This document shows, piece after piece, positions 1 through 11,500 of a DNA stretch of 64,000 bases (position 1 is the stretch's first letter; every line of letters starts with the position of its first letter). The translations under genes were made by a program, and so were the position numbers. The notes under the pieces are model-generated. The model worked only from the letters and a program-made list of their open reading frames with translations. It ran no database searches and was not told where the DNA came from. The stretch comes from Mytilus trossulus (lineage: Eukaryota > Mollusca > Bivalvia > Mytilida > Mytilidae). Location of the stretch: assembly GCF_036588685.1 (NCBI RefSeq), contig NW_026963295.1:5146001-5210000 (forward strand), written 5' to 3'.

Positions 1-780
1 ATTGCTGTCCATTGTCATGATTGTATTATACATTGAATCCTGACATAAAAAATATGGCTGATTTACTATGCGGGTATAAAGATTTACAAATTAAAGTGCA
101 TATATGGTCAGTTTTGGTGGATGAGGTCATATAATGTTGTTGTACAAGTCAACTGGAGGCATCAAAACTACTGAAATTTTGTTACGTATCAGTATTTTAT
201 GTAAAAAGAGGACATGCTGGCACCCTTAATTTAGGTGAACAAAAATTTGTTGTTATTATATTGCAACATTGCTGTCCATTGTCATGATTGTATTATACAT
301 TGAATCCTGACATTAAAAATAAGGCTGATTTACTATGCTGGTACATAGATTTACAATTTAAAGTTCACATATGGTTAGTTTTGGTAATGCGGTCAAATAA
401 TTTTGTTGTACAAGTCAGCTGGAGGTATCAAAACTACTGAAATTTTGTTACGTATCAATATTTTGAATAATATGAGGACATGCTGGTATCCTAAATTTAT
501 GCGAACCAAAATTTTTTGTTATTATATTGCAATTTTGCTGTCCATTGTCATGATTGTATTTTACATTGAATCCTGACATAACAAATATGGCTGATTTACT
601 ATGCGGGTATATAGATTTACAAATTAAAGTGCATATATGGTCAGTTTTGGTGGATGCGGTCAAATAATTTTGTTGTACAAGTCAACTGGAGGCATCAAAA
701 CTACTGAAATTTTGTTACGTATCAGTATTTTGAGTAAAAAGAGGACATGCTGGCACCCTTAATTTAGGCGAACAAAAATG
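1..780. repeat. Tandem array, unit about 265 bp (about 3 units)
   Basis: The word TTGCTGTCCATTGTCATGAT recurs near 2, 269 and 534, which gives a period of about 265 bp. The units differ by scattered substitutions, and alternate units look more alike. The array is the inverted counterpart of the one at 11165-12935 and belongs to the same mobile element. Short open frames here are accidental. Confidence 0.85.
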
Positions 781-1567
781 TGTAGTCATTATTTAAATGA
801 ATTTAACTATTGCTGATTGTGGCTGCATAATTCTAGGATGTATAACTAACAAGGACTAACAAGGACGTATACTCCTAACATCAAATATACTTCTTTGCAA
901 AAATATACATAATATCATTGAATTTGATCTCGGAATATATTTATATTCAGTGGCTGTTATCATTGTAACCGAGATCGTTTTTATAATAGATTGTCAGATC
1001 ACAGATACATTTGTGTTACGTTCTGTGCGTACTTATTTTCAAGTATTTGTATTTAATCCTGTTCATAGAACGGAAGTATTAATTTTCAAATTACTTTATT
1101 TTCGATGTTTATACTACGAAACAAAGATATTATTTTTTTTTAAATCAACGAAGAGCGGACCTGGTTACAAGTTAACTTAGTGTTGAGCAGACCAGTCAAA
1201 AGTTAACTTGGGAACAGGTCTGGTTTTGATCGGATTTGTCCAAGCAGAAGTTAACTTTGTGGCAGGACCGGTTTCCAAGTTAACTTATGTTAACTTTATG
1301 ACAGGACTGGTTCCGAAGTTAACTTATGTTAACTTATGACAGGACTGGTTCAAAGTTAACTTATATCAATAGTGGACCTGTATTTAAGTTAACTTTTTGG
1401 CAGACATAAAAACAGTCCTAGGACCAAGTCTGCTTTTCAAGTTAACTAGATTTTGGTCCTAAGACTGGTCAGAGCAGTCCTATATTCGGTCACAGGTTAA
1501 CTTTGACCAGTCCAAATGACTGGTTATCAAGTTAACTTGCTGTACAGGTTAGGAGTGCACCCATCTG
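1..1567 (-). mobile_element. Partial TA-flanked satellite-bearing DNA element (copy 1, cut by window edge)
   Basis: This is one end of the element seen complete at 10377-14250, in inverted orientation. From left to right it holds about three tandem units of about 265 bp (1-780), a 400-bp spacer (781-1180), and a block dense in GTTAAC and in GGACTGGT-type words (1180-1550). It ends in CACCCATCTG at 1567, followed by TA at 1568-1569. The paralogous intron at 61780 reads straight through at TAGCAATGC without the element, which places the boundary at the TA and makes it an insertion in intron 3 of receptor A. No transposase is visible. The other end lies outside the window. Confidence 0.7.
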
Positions 1568-1869
1568 TAGCAATGCTTTTAATGCAAACATGGCGATTAG
1601 TTGTAACTTAATAACAAAGTTTTTTGAATTTCACATGGTATTCATAGGCGAAAAGTCCGATTCATACAAATGATGAAGCATTATGATTGAAATGTATATT
1701 GTCCTTTTGATCCAATAAAAGTTTTTTTTGTTCAATAACGCTGAAAACAAGTTGTGTCGAAATGTTATTAAACGTATCTTTTTATAGTTATCATACACAT
1801 GAAGTGTTTAACAAATAGTTATACTCATTATTTTTCTATAACTATTTTTGATATATCTTTTTTATATAG

Positions 1870-2005
1870 GGATTTGTATATTTCGATTTATGCACCATTA
1901 TCATTATACCAGTCATTGTAATAAGTATTTGTTACATACTTATTATCGTCAAAATACGGAGAAGAGAGACATTTGGAATTATCAAAGTAAAACACAACCG
2001 AACAG
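1870..2005 (+). CDS. Receptor A exon 4 (TM5)
   Basis: The exon is preceded by TATATAG and followed by GTAAAA. It starts in phase 0 with GFVYFDLCTI and ends after one base of a codon. It encodes TM5 and the start of the third intracellular loop (KIRRRETFG). Confidence 0.85.
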
Positions 2006-3424
2006 GTAAAAACAATAATTATATTCTTGGTATATGAAAAATGAAATCCTAATTTTTTGTGGTATTACAATTTTCGAAGTTCAGCAAACAAATATTATCA
2101 AAATTCTAGAAAAACACATTTTTTGTCACCTGGTCTGAAAACAACAAAACCCCAATTTGATATATTTAGAATAATTGTTTATCGAGGAGTTTGAACTATG
2201 TTTAAATGGGGAGATTCAAGTAGAATCAAGTTCCGTCCATGAACGCGTTATATTGAAAAATTATGTTGTTGTTATAATCAATATGTAAGATTATATTTGA
2301 TTATAGGAGTAGATGTCAACAGAAGTATTCAGATAACAACTATTTCAAAGGCAAAGATCAAAACCATAAAATTACTGCTGGTAGTTGTTTTTGGTGAGAT
2401 TCAACCTTTCTTAATGTTTATTGTATGCATCTTGTTGTTTCGATCCTTTAAAAAATATGGTCTTTACCATGTTTGACACTTCTTTTGATAAATGTTTTGT
2501 TATTCATTTCGACTTCCTTTTTATATGGCGTTTAACCCTTAAAATCGAACACACTAATCTGACGATTGTTGTGTAGTCGACATAATTGACTAATTCTGCA
2601 GTTGCGAAGCCAATATTGCCGTACACCAGTTGTGTAGTATTTAAGATTCACTGCAGATGACCAGACAAGTAAGATGTGCCACAGATATTGGAACAATTGA
2701 GATGTGCCATAGGTACTGAGACAAAATGAATATAAATATCAGGATTTAATCTTTTAGTTATGCTTGACGCGCGTTTCGTCTGAAATAGCTCATCAGTGAC
2801 GCTCGAATCCAAAAAAGTGAAAGGTCAAATACAAAACAAAGTTGAAGAGCATTGAGGACCAAAACTCATAAAACTTTTGGAAAACACAGCTAAAGTTATA
2901 TATTCCTGAGGTAAAAAAGCATAAGTATTTTAAAATTTAAAAAGTTTTGTAAACTGTTAATTTGTAAAAATCACCATAACAATGATAACCCATGTCAGCA
3001 CAAAAGTTTGGGCTATTGGGCTGGTTATAACCTCGTGTTTTGTCTCAATCAAGTTGTACAGCGGTGATGAAAGGTGAGATTTACGGAAGAAATTAAGCCA
3101 ATAATGACTTACCACAGTTGTTAACATAATTAAGATGTATTACAGTTGTAAAAATAGTTGTTTTATTCAATTTTGTTAATATTACACAGTACTTAGCTTA
3201 GCTTCAATCTAAAAAAAATAATAGTGTTCTATTGTTCTTTTTTTTCAGTATATATAATTTGTTGGGCACCAATAACGATTAATTCGTTTTTGCTCAATCT
3301 TAAATATATTGAAAGCGGAACGTGGAGTATAGTACTTTATGTCCTTGCTCCAATCAACAGCCTTGCTAATCCATTGGTATTTTTGATTTTTAATCAAAAG
3401 ATGTTCCGAAGGAAGAGCAGATGA
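1870..3424 (+). CDS. Class A neuropeptide GPCR, receptor A (exons 4-6 only)
   Basis: This is the 3' half of a rhodopsin-type receptor related to neuropeptide S, CCAP and vasopressin/oxytocin receptors. Three exons, 1870-2005, 2307-2393 and 3249-3424, have clean AG/GT borders and phases that join into 132 residues plus stop. They cover TM5 (with the conserved proline), the third intracellular loop ending in ISKAKIKTIK, TM6 (CWAP) and TM7 (NSLANPLVF). Exon sizes of 136, 87 and 176 bp equal those of receptor C at 62083-63638, with almost only synonymous changes (one visible replacement, T to A before ISKAK). Exons 1-3 are absent because intron 3 upstream is filled by a mobile element reaching the window edge. 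The gene may be intact with distant 5' exons or may be a 5'-truncated duplicate. Confidence 0.85.
2307..2393 (+). CDS. Receptor A exon 5 (intracellular loop 3 and start of TM6)
   Basis: This 87-bp exon lies between TTATAG and GTGAGA. It carries the ISKAKIKTIK motif shared with neuropeptide S and vasopressin-type receptors just before TM6. Confidence 0.85.
2755..3075 (+). repeat. Dispersed mussel-type repeat in intron 5 of receptor A
   Basis: The block begins with a GCGCGTTTCGTCTGA stretch, continues with CTCATCAGTGACGCTCGAATCC and GTTGAAGAGCATTGAGGACC, and ends in a GGGCTGGTTATAACCTCG stretch. Related copies occur at 7990-8160 (opposite strand), 17890-18210, 59640-59720 (end part only) and 62975-63260. 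Confidence 0.7.
3249..3424 (+). CDS. Receptor A last exon (TM6-TM7 and short tail)
   Basis: The exon follows TTTTTCAG. It encodes YIICWAPITINSF, then TM7 with NSLANPLVF, and ends in FRRKSR and a TGA stop. The cytoplasmic tail is very short for a class A receptor. Confidence 0.85.
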
Positions 3425-5363
3425 TATGTAAGAGGAGATAACAGTAAGGAATATCTTATGTAGTGACCAATATACATGGAATCAGCTTAATGCATACATG
3501 ATAAAGACTTACTAGAAAAAGAAAAAAATATGTATATATCAAGTAGCACTTTGGAGGAGTCATTATAGAAAATTCAATACAAGAACATATGGAATAGCAC
3601 GATATGAGCATATATTATAGAAGAATGTAAACAATATTTAATGAATTAGCACGAAATGGCCAGCAATAAAACATGATCATTTGCATATTTACCTTCTTAA
3701 TTTTATTGTGACTTGAATAGCGAGTTGTCTCATTTGCATTCATACCACATCCACATCTCTATATATCTATATACGAAAAACAAAGTGTTGTGTGTGTGCG
3801 TTCTGTTGGTTTTTGTCTATGATATTTAGGAAAAAAATGTTTTTAGATATGGTAAATCTATAAAGTTAGATATTTATCAGTTTAAGTAATAGATTTAATT
3901 TTAATAAGTATAAAAAAAGTATAATATGATTGCCAATGATTTTACTCACTTTAATTGACCAAGCGACATACAAATTAACAACAATAGGTCATCGTTCGCC
4001 CTCAGCAAGTCCATATCGCATAGGTGTTTATAAGCCTCAAAATGAAAATGTAAACAATTTAAACGACATAACTAAGTAATGTATGAACAAAATAAAGAAC
4101 GAAACACAAAAATTAAATATAAATTTGCATATTCATTGACTTTGAATTCAGGATGGCAGCCACAATTTATCGTTACTTGTTTACCCATACGCTACTTACA
4201 TATGAAATTCAAAGACGTCACAGTAGATGAGATAAGTATCACTTTCATTTCATTTGTATTAAAATAACTTTGTTTTCTTAAAACAAAAAGAATATTGTAA
4301 CGTACAAGTTGACAGAACCAACTATACTTGTTAGTCATGTAGATACAGGAAGCTGTGGTATGCGATAACTTTCCATCCAAATAACAATTCTTAAAAAAGG
4401 CATTCCGGGTTTCCTTATGATCAACTTTCATGTTTCTTGTTTTGGTTTTGTCAAGTGCTGTCTAATAGAAATACACACCAACAGCAGCAACACAAGCAAA
4501 ATAGTCATTGTTGCAACACATGCCCTGTATTTAATTAAGATGCTCCAAATCTGGCTTATACTTAAAGAACAAAATACTTAAACACGGCTTTCACAGTAAA
4601 ATACATTTTAACTTGCTACATTCAATAAAGAGTGATACCCATTAAATCATTAATATATGATAAAGATATAGTATTGGTCTAACCACATCATATATAAAAA
4701 ATACACTGACAACTCTGGCTAAAAAATAGGAGAATAAAATACAAACAACAGTACACAAAATGCAATACTTAAAACTAAAGACTGATCAACACGAGCCACT
4801 CGAAAACAACTGGGGTTTATTACCGATGTGTTAATCGTTTTACTTCCCAAAGCATTTAACATCTTTTCTGGTGAATTTAATTGACACAATGTTGCTACTT
4901 TAATATCTCCATATAATGGACATACTATAGTTGTTAATCTTATTCGACACCAAACGTAGACAATTGCAAAAGCATTAAAATCGAAAATAATAATGCCAAA
5001 AAATCTCACCAGGAAGACGTTAGAAAAGGGGATGACATTTTACCTAGATCACATTTTCGTATTCCTATAAAGGATTTTACCGACATACCTGAGTACGGTG
5101 TAAAGGGGGTTTGCATACTTGATTATCAACACATGTATTTGTAAATAGTCATTTTACAATGTTTTAATAGTCATTTTACAATGTTTTAATAGTCATTTAA
5201 CACAAAGGTTCACAAGTCGATATTTTACTTCAATTGTTTAATATTCGCAATTAGCATATTTGCAATAAAAAAGCTATAAATAACGGTGAAACCAAGATTT
5301 CCCTATAGACTGAAACAAATCAAGCATGCACAAATCATGCATCTGTTCATAATCAGTGTTCAT
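3425..5363. other. Intergenic region between convergent receptors A and B
   Basis: The region holds the 3' flanks of two tail-to-tail receptor genes. A fragment of a common dispersed repeat lies at 3710-3770 (GAGTTGTCTCATTTGCATTC) and another at about 4640-4830 (ACTGATCAACACGAGCC). Three short direct repeats of AATAGTCATTTTACAATGTTTT lie near 5145-5200. I see no further coding exon; the 96-codon open frame at 5009-4719 is made of repeat sequence. Confidence 0.5.
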
Positions 5364-5596
5364 CTAGCTGCACAATGTTACTCTCTGAGTTTCTGCATCA
5401 AAAGTAGTTCTGCTTAAACCCTTTTTCTTTTTATGCCGAAACATTTTCTGGTTGAAAATCAAAAATATCAGTGGATTTACCAGGCTGTTTAACGGGGCAA
5501 GCATATACAGTACAATAAACCACAGCCCGTATTGCGCTAGATTATAATGTAGCATAATAGCTGCGAAGGTAATTGGGAACCAACAAATAATATACG
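5364..5596 (-). CDS. Receptor B last exon (TM6-TM7 and tail)
   Basis: The exon follows TTTTCAG and starts in phase 1 (A)YIICWFPITF. TM7 contains NSLVNPLIF. The tail is 19 residues longer than in A and C, basic (FRHKKKKG) and then serine/threonine-containing, which could allow phosphorylation. It ends with a TAG stop. Confidence 0.85.
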
Positions 5597-8500
5597 CTGA
5601 AAAGAAAGAAAACTTGCTAAGACTTGTTTTTTTTTATTCAAAACAAAACATTATTCGGATAAGAAAGCGCTAATGCGTTTTGGTACAAGTATGATTCCAT
5701 CGGACTAAGTTAATCGCATTGGCTAAGAAAAAAACTATTGAACACATTATATATCTGTTTATCAAATATTTTCAATTGAGTCAAGTCATTTTTTTTGTTA
5801 TGTTACAATACTGTCTCAGATTAATTTTACATCTGATATAGTTTTTAAATCGGCTGAACTTGTAAGGAACTATCCTTATTCTGATGCTTTTTTCCGTGGT
5901 TGTCGTTTGATTGTGTGGTTTATACGTGTTTTTTTGTTTCTCGTTATATTCGTAGATTAGACTGTTGTTTCGCTGTTTGAATGTTTGACAATTGCTAGTT
6001 TGTGGGCCCTTTATAGTTTGTAATTCGGTTGCAGCCAATGCTTTGTGTTTGAGGCCGTTCTTTGTCCTACAATTGTTAACTTGTTCTGCATAATGATTTG
6101 TATGGAAGGATTTCTAAATGGTACTCAAACAATATTTTATTATTTCCATCAAAACAAAAAAGTAAATAACTGCACAAACATTCGTACCTATAAAGACAAC
6201 ACATACTAGTTTGATAGTTCTGAACTTGGCCTTTCTTGTAGCTTGATGTTTAATATCTATATCGCAATCATCATCTGTAATAAGACAAAATAAAACAACA
6301 GAAAAGTTAAAAAGTAACATTACTAACTGTACGAATAAAAACATGAGCTGTATACACAACCAAACGCTCTTTATGAGTTAAATAACCTAATAAAAGTAAT
6401 ACAACTTTCAATATCGTTGCGAAATGTTATTCAATCTTTAATGATGTTTGTGTCATTGAAGCATGCATACATTTGTTTTTTTTTCGAATATTGTAAAACA
6501 CACATACTCACAGTTTTTAAATATTTTTTTTTATAATTAATTCTGCTGATTAATTAATAAATGCATACATGATTATGGTTCAATGTTTCTAAAATAAATT
6601 GAATTGAGGTATATTTTTTTTTTTTTAATATGGTTGATGGTTACATATCACCTATCGTACGTACTCGTCCATGTTTGTCACAGTTAGATGGGTTTGAATG
6701 GCAAAACGTCTTATGAGGCGTTACACAACTCGTATCCTCGAAATATATATACACTTGATTTCGTGGATACGGATTTTTTCCGAGTCATTTAAATGTAATT
6801 TCAAAATTTTTTGAAGGTTTCATTCTTATTTTTGTTATTTTTACTCAAGTATATGCGACATCGTATATGTCGGATGCCAAAGTTGCATATACTAGTAATC
6901 CATGTGCTTTTAGGATAAAACTCCTTTTTCAGTTTACATATTCCTTTAGAAAAAAAAAAACTGGTTATATTATTTTATAATACAAACTGAACAAATATAT
7001 TAGAGTTCTAAAAGATATGCTGTATGATTGCGAAATAGGTGGACGTAGTAATTGTAGGCAGCAGTACGACCTTCAATATTGAGTAAACACATACTATTTA
7101 ATTACGAAATAATTCATAAGGGCTTGAACATGTCGTAATTTTACCACGGGTTGGACTTGGTATGACAAATATTTTACCCTGAGTTATTCTTATAGGACAA
7201 CACACAGCAACTGTTTTTGATCTAATCGCTCTCGGTGAAGGTGTTATTTGCCGTTCCCATGATAAAAAGCAATATCAAATTGACGTAAACGAACGGAGCA
7301 AACTGAATAACTGACATGCTTAAACTATTTATAATAAAATATTCAGATAGGTTTGGTGTAATCTAAATACAAATTTTACTTATGTGTCTGATAAATATAC
7401 AAGCATGGCGTATATAACACACTTGAGCATCGTGTGTGTGTGTTTGCTTGTGTATAATGTTTTTCAGTTCCAAAATCGTGTACTTTCTCCTATAAGTCTT
7501 ATATTCTGACGACATAGGAATATGACGCTGGATAGCTCATTCATAAAACGGCATATGTCAAGGGAGTACGTTCGGAACAGCCAAAACAATATATTCCTTG
7601 CTTACCACTGGTGTGTACTCAAAGTGTTTGAAGGACTTAATGTTAGAATCGTTTATATAATTACCACTGTTGTAAAATATTTTACCTGAATCTTTGCTTT
7701 TATTTAGAATAAATTCACCACTCCTGCGACCATATATTTTGATGATGATAATAATGTAACACGCACTTATTATTAACAGTGGTATTACGATAATAGTACA
7801 GAGATCTAAGTACAACATAACCTACAATCAATAAAAAATAATATGTAACTGATTAACTACGCACACATGACATACTGTCTTAAGTTTGACATATCAATTT
7901 CACAGCAAGGTTTTATTTCATATTTGCAAACAAATACCCCTGCAATTTAAATGTAAAATATATAGGGAAAAATAATATATGTATAGCTATACAGTGAACC
8001 TCAGGAATAGATTACCTTAAACAAGTTTAACGGAGTTTGGCAAAAAATTGAAGTATTTTGATTCTCAATGCTCTTCAACTTTATTTGGCCTTTTAACGTT
8101 GTAAGATTCGAGAGTCACTGATGAGTCTTTTTGAAGAAGAAATGCGCGTTTGCGTAGATACATAATGTAATGTTGGTGTCAGTGATGAGTTTATTCATAA
8201 GACACAGAATCAGAGTTCGAATGGCATCTGGTAATATTAATTAACGACTTCTAAATATGATATACACAAACAAAAAGATAAATTGCCTTTTCTTTATCAA
8301 ATACGATACACTTATTTGATTGCTTCTACAATATGCAAGCAAACACTTTTTCTTTCCAAATCAATCAAAGACTCCTAATTTTATTATATTATGCAAATAT
8401 ACCCATTGGTTTTGATAAATATATATTTAAATTTTGGCATTTGTATTTCTTTTTAAGATGGTTTGTTGCGCAAATGAAATATTTTTGAAGCAAACGAAAT

Positions 8501-11500
8501 GCCAATTGACACATAACCAAAACACCGGTAGTAGCATTAAATACTCTTTATCGCTATTTTGTGGATATTTCCTTTGACCTTTTTTTGTGATAATTTTCAT
8601 ATCATGCTTCTAGCTTGAGATAGAAAATTATCGCTAGAAACTAAGGAGCCACGTGACCGTTGCTAGTGAAATTGACATGAAATTGACAACTTCGTCATAG
8701 GTAAAATAGCGATAAACAGATTATCATTGGTCATCTCAACTCGATTGCATTTCTCGAGCCGGTCACGGCGAAAGCAAGAAAATCAATCTCGTTGAGATAA
8801 CCAACGATAATCTATAAATATCACATGTAATTGTGTTTGTTTTTAACAGATTGCCATTTTTTTAAGTAGCACCATATCTTACATCATTGAACATTGTAGA
8901 CTAGAGTATCCTGCTCTGATAACTGGTGACCAAGCTTTTAAAATGTGTTTTACATTGCAAATTTTCTTTTCTGTCTCTACTTAATATATCTATAATATTT
9001 GAAATAATGAATTTTATCGCTATTTTGTGCATTTGTTCTTTGATCTTTTTGTTGTGATAATTTTCATATCATGCTTCTTGCTTGAGATGAAAAAAATATT
9101 ACTAGAAACTAAGGAGGCCACGTGGCGTAGCTAACGAAATTGACATTGAAATTGACAACGTTGTCATAGGTAAAATAGCGATAAACAGATTATCATTGGT
9201 CATCTCAACTCGATTGATTTTCTCACTTTCGCTGTTCCAGCTCAAGCGAGAAAATCAATCTCGTTGAGATAATCAACGATAATCTATAAATATATAATTG
9301 CATTTTTTGTATCACTAATGTTCGACAAACAACAATGTTTGTCAATAGTGTTGTATTTCGTTTGCTTTTTATTTTGTTAATTGTAATGTTTTCTCTTTAA
9401 AAAAGATCAACTTACTAAGCTTGGAGCCTCATGTGAGCAGTAAACTTCCTTTTCGCTATATGTACCAAACACCCCGTAAGGAATTGCAAGGATACATCCA
9501 ATCACCCATGAGGACAATGCTAGTCCATATCGATATAGTTTGCCTTTAGATGCGGACGCAAAGGGTTTTAAAATAACATATGCACGGTCAATTGATAACA
9601 CTACGATTGCATATGTTGACACATAAAATGGAACCATTGAGAAATACACGTAAAGAATATAACACGCGTATGGATTCCATAAGACATCAAACCAATTAAA
9701 CAGAGTCTCAGGCAGTACAAAAAATAGTCCCACGCAAAGATCTGAAAATAAAAGTATTGGATGAAGTAAAAAAATCAAATGTATTTCTTGACAATTCGAC
9801 AAACTTTTCTTTTGCGCGCAGAAATAAGTTAAATATACACAAACAATATATACTGGGATAACTCTTGTTTTCGCCAGACGTGCGTATAGTCTATAAAAGT
9901 CTCATTATTGACGCTCGAATAAAAAAAATAGGAAAAAGGGGAAATACGTTATTAATTTTGCTCGTTTAGTTATCTTTTAACGTGTATCCAATCTTTTTTT
10001 TATAACTTACAGTAGTTGTCTATTGTGTGTGCATGCTTAGAAACAATACCCAAATACCGATATAATTATAATGAATGATTGTAGTTTGGCTTCGTAGGTG
10101 ATGTACCGGAGTCAGCGATCAAAGGCTGTTTGATATTGCGAAATCATAGAAAAAATATGACATATGTTTTTTTTTTATTTGTGGTAAACATGTTGGCTAG
10201 CTTATAACTATACGTTTTGTATATCCTTCCGCATCTTGGCCATGCAAAAATAAATTGTTGAAAAAGAAACAATTCGTATTTTTGATTCATATTTGCAAGA
10301 CTCAAATTGACTTATTAATCTAACAAAAGTAAAACAAATTGCGTTGGTGTATTAGTTGTTCCTTTGATTGCATTTACAGATGGGTGCACTCCTAACCTGT
10401 ACAGCAAGTTAACTTGATAACCAGTCATTTGGACTGGTCAAAGTTAACCTGTGACCGAATATAGGACTGCTCTGACCAGTCCTAGGACCAAAATCTAGTT
10501 ACCTGAAGAGCGAACTTGGTCCTAGGACTGTTTTTATGTCTGCCAAAAAGTTAACTTGGAAACAGGTCCGCTATTGATATAAGTTAACTTCGAACCAGTC
10601 CTGTCATAAGTTAACATACGTTAACTTCGGAACCAGTCCTGTCATAAAGTTAACATAAGTTAACTTGAAAACCGGTCCTGCCACAAAGTTAACTTCTGCT
10701 TGGACAAATCCGATCAAAACCAGACCTGTTCCCAAGTAAACTTTTGACTGGTCTGCTCAACACTAAGTTAACTTGTAACCAGGACCGCTCTTCGTTGATT
10801 TAAAAGAAAATATTTTTAATATCTTTGTTTCGTAGTATAAACATCGAAAATAAAGTAATTTGAAAATTAATACTTCCGTTTTATGAACTGGATTAAATAC
10901 AAATATTTGAAAATAAGTACGGACAGAACGTAACACAAATTTATCTGTGATCTGACAATTTATCTATTAAAAAACGATCTCGGTTACAATGATAACAGGC
11001 ACTGAATATATATATATATTCCGAGATCAAATTCAATCATATTATGTATATTTTTGAAAAGAAGTATATTTAATGTTAGGTGTATACGTCCTTGTTAGTT
11101 ATACATCCTTGAACTATGCAGCCACAATTAGCAATAGTTTAATTCATTTAAATAATGACTACAAATTTTTGTTCGCCAAAATTAAGGGTGCCAGCATGTC
11201 CTCTTTTTACTCAAAATACTGATACGTCATAAAATTTCAGTAGTTTTGATGCCTCCAGTTGACTTGTACAACAAAATTATTTGACCGCATCCACCAAAAC
11301 TGACCATATATGCACTTTAATTTGTAAATCTATATCCCCACATAGTAAATCAGCCATATTTTTTATGTCAGGATTCAATGTGTAATACAATCATGACAAT
11401 GGACAGCAAAATCGCAATATAATAACAAAAAAAATTGGTTCGAATAACTTTAGGATACCAGCATGTCCTCATTTTATTCAAAATATTGATACGTAACAAA

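Larger units (their letters stand above)
1568..3793 (+). repeat. Recent duplication, copy 1 (matches 61780-64000)
   Basis: Introns and exons alike match the segment at 61780-64000 with only scattered base changes and tiny indels. This includes a dispersed repeat inside intron 5 (about 2760-3070). The left limit coincides with the TA at the end of the mobile element. The right limit is unknown because copy 2 runs off the window. Confidence 0.9.

Noticed and set aside
4719-5009. 96-codon minus-strand frame with a hydrophobic end
   Set aside because: Part of it lies in a dispersed mussel repeat and it has no recognisable domain.
7558-7685. Coding continuation of the TM5 exon of receptor B to 7558
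   Set aside because: A GT donor at 7685-7684 gives exactly the 136-bp exon of the paralogues; the rest is intron read-through.
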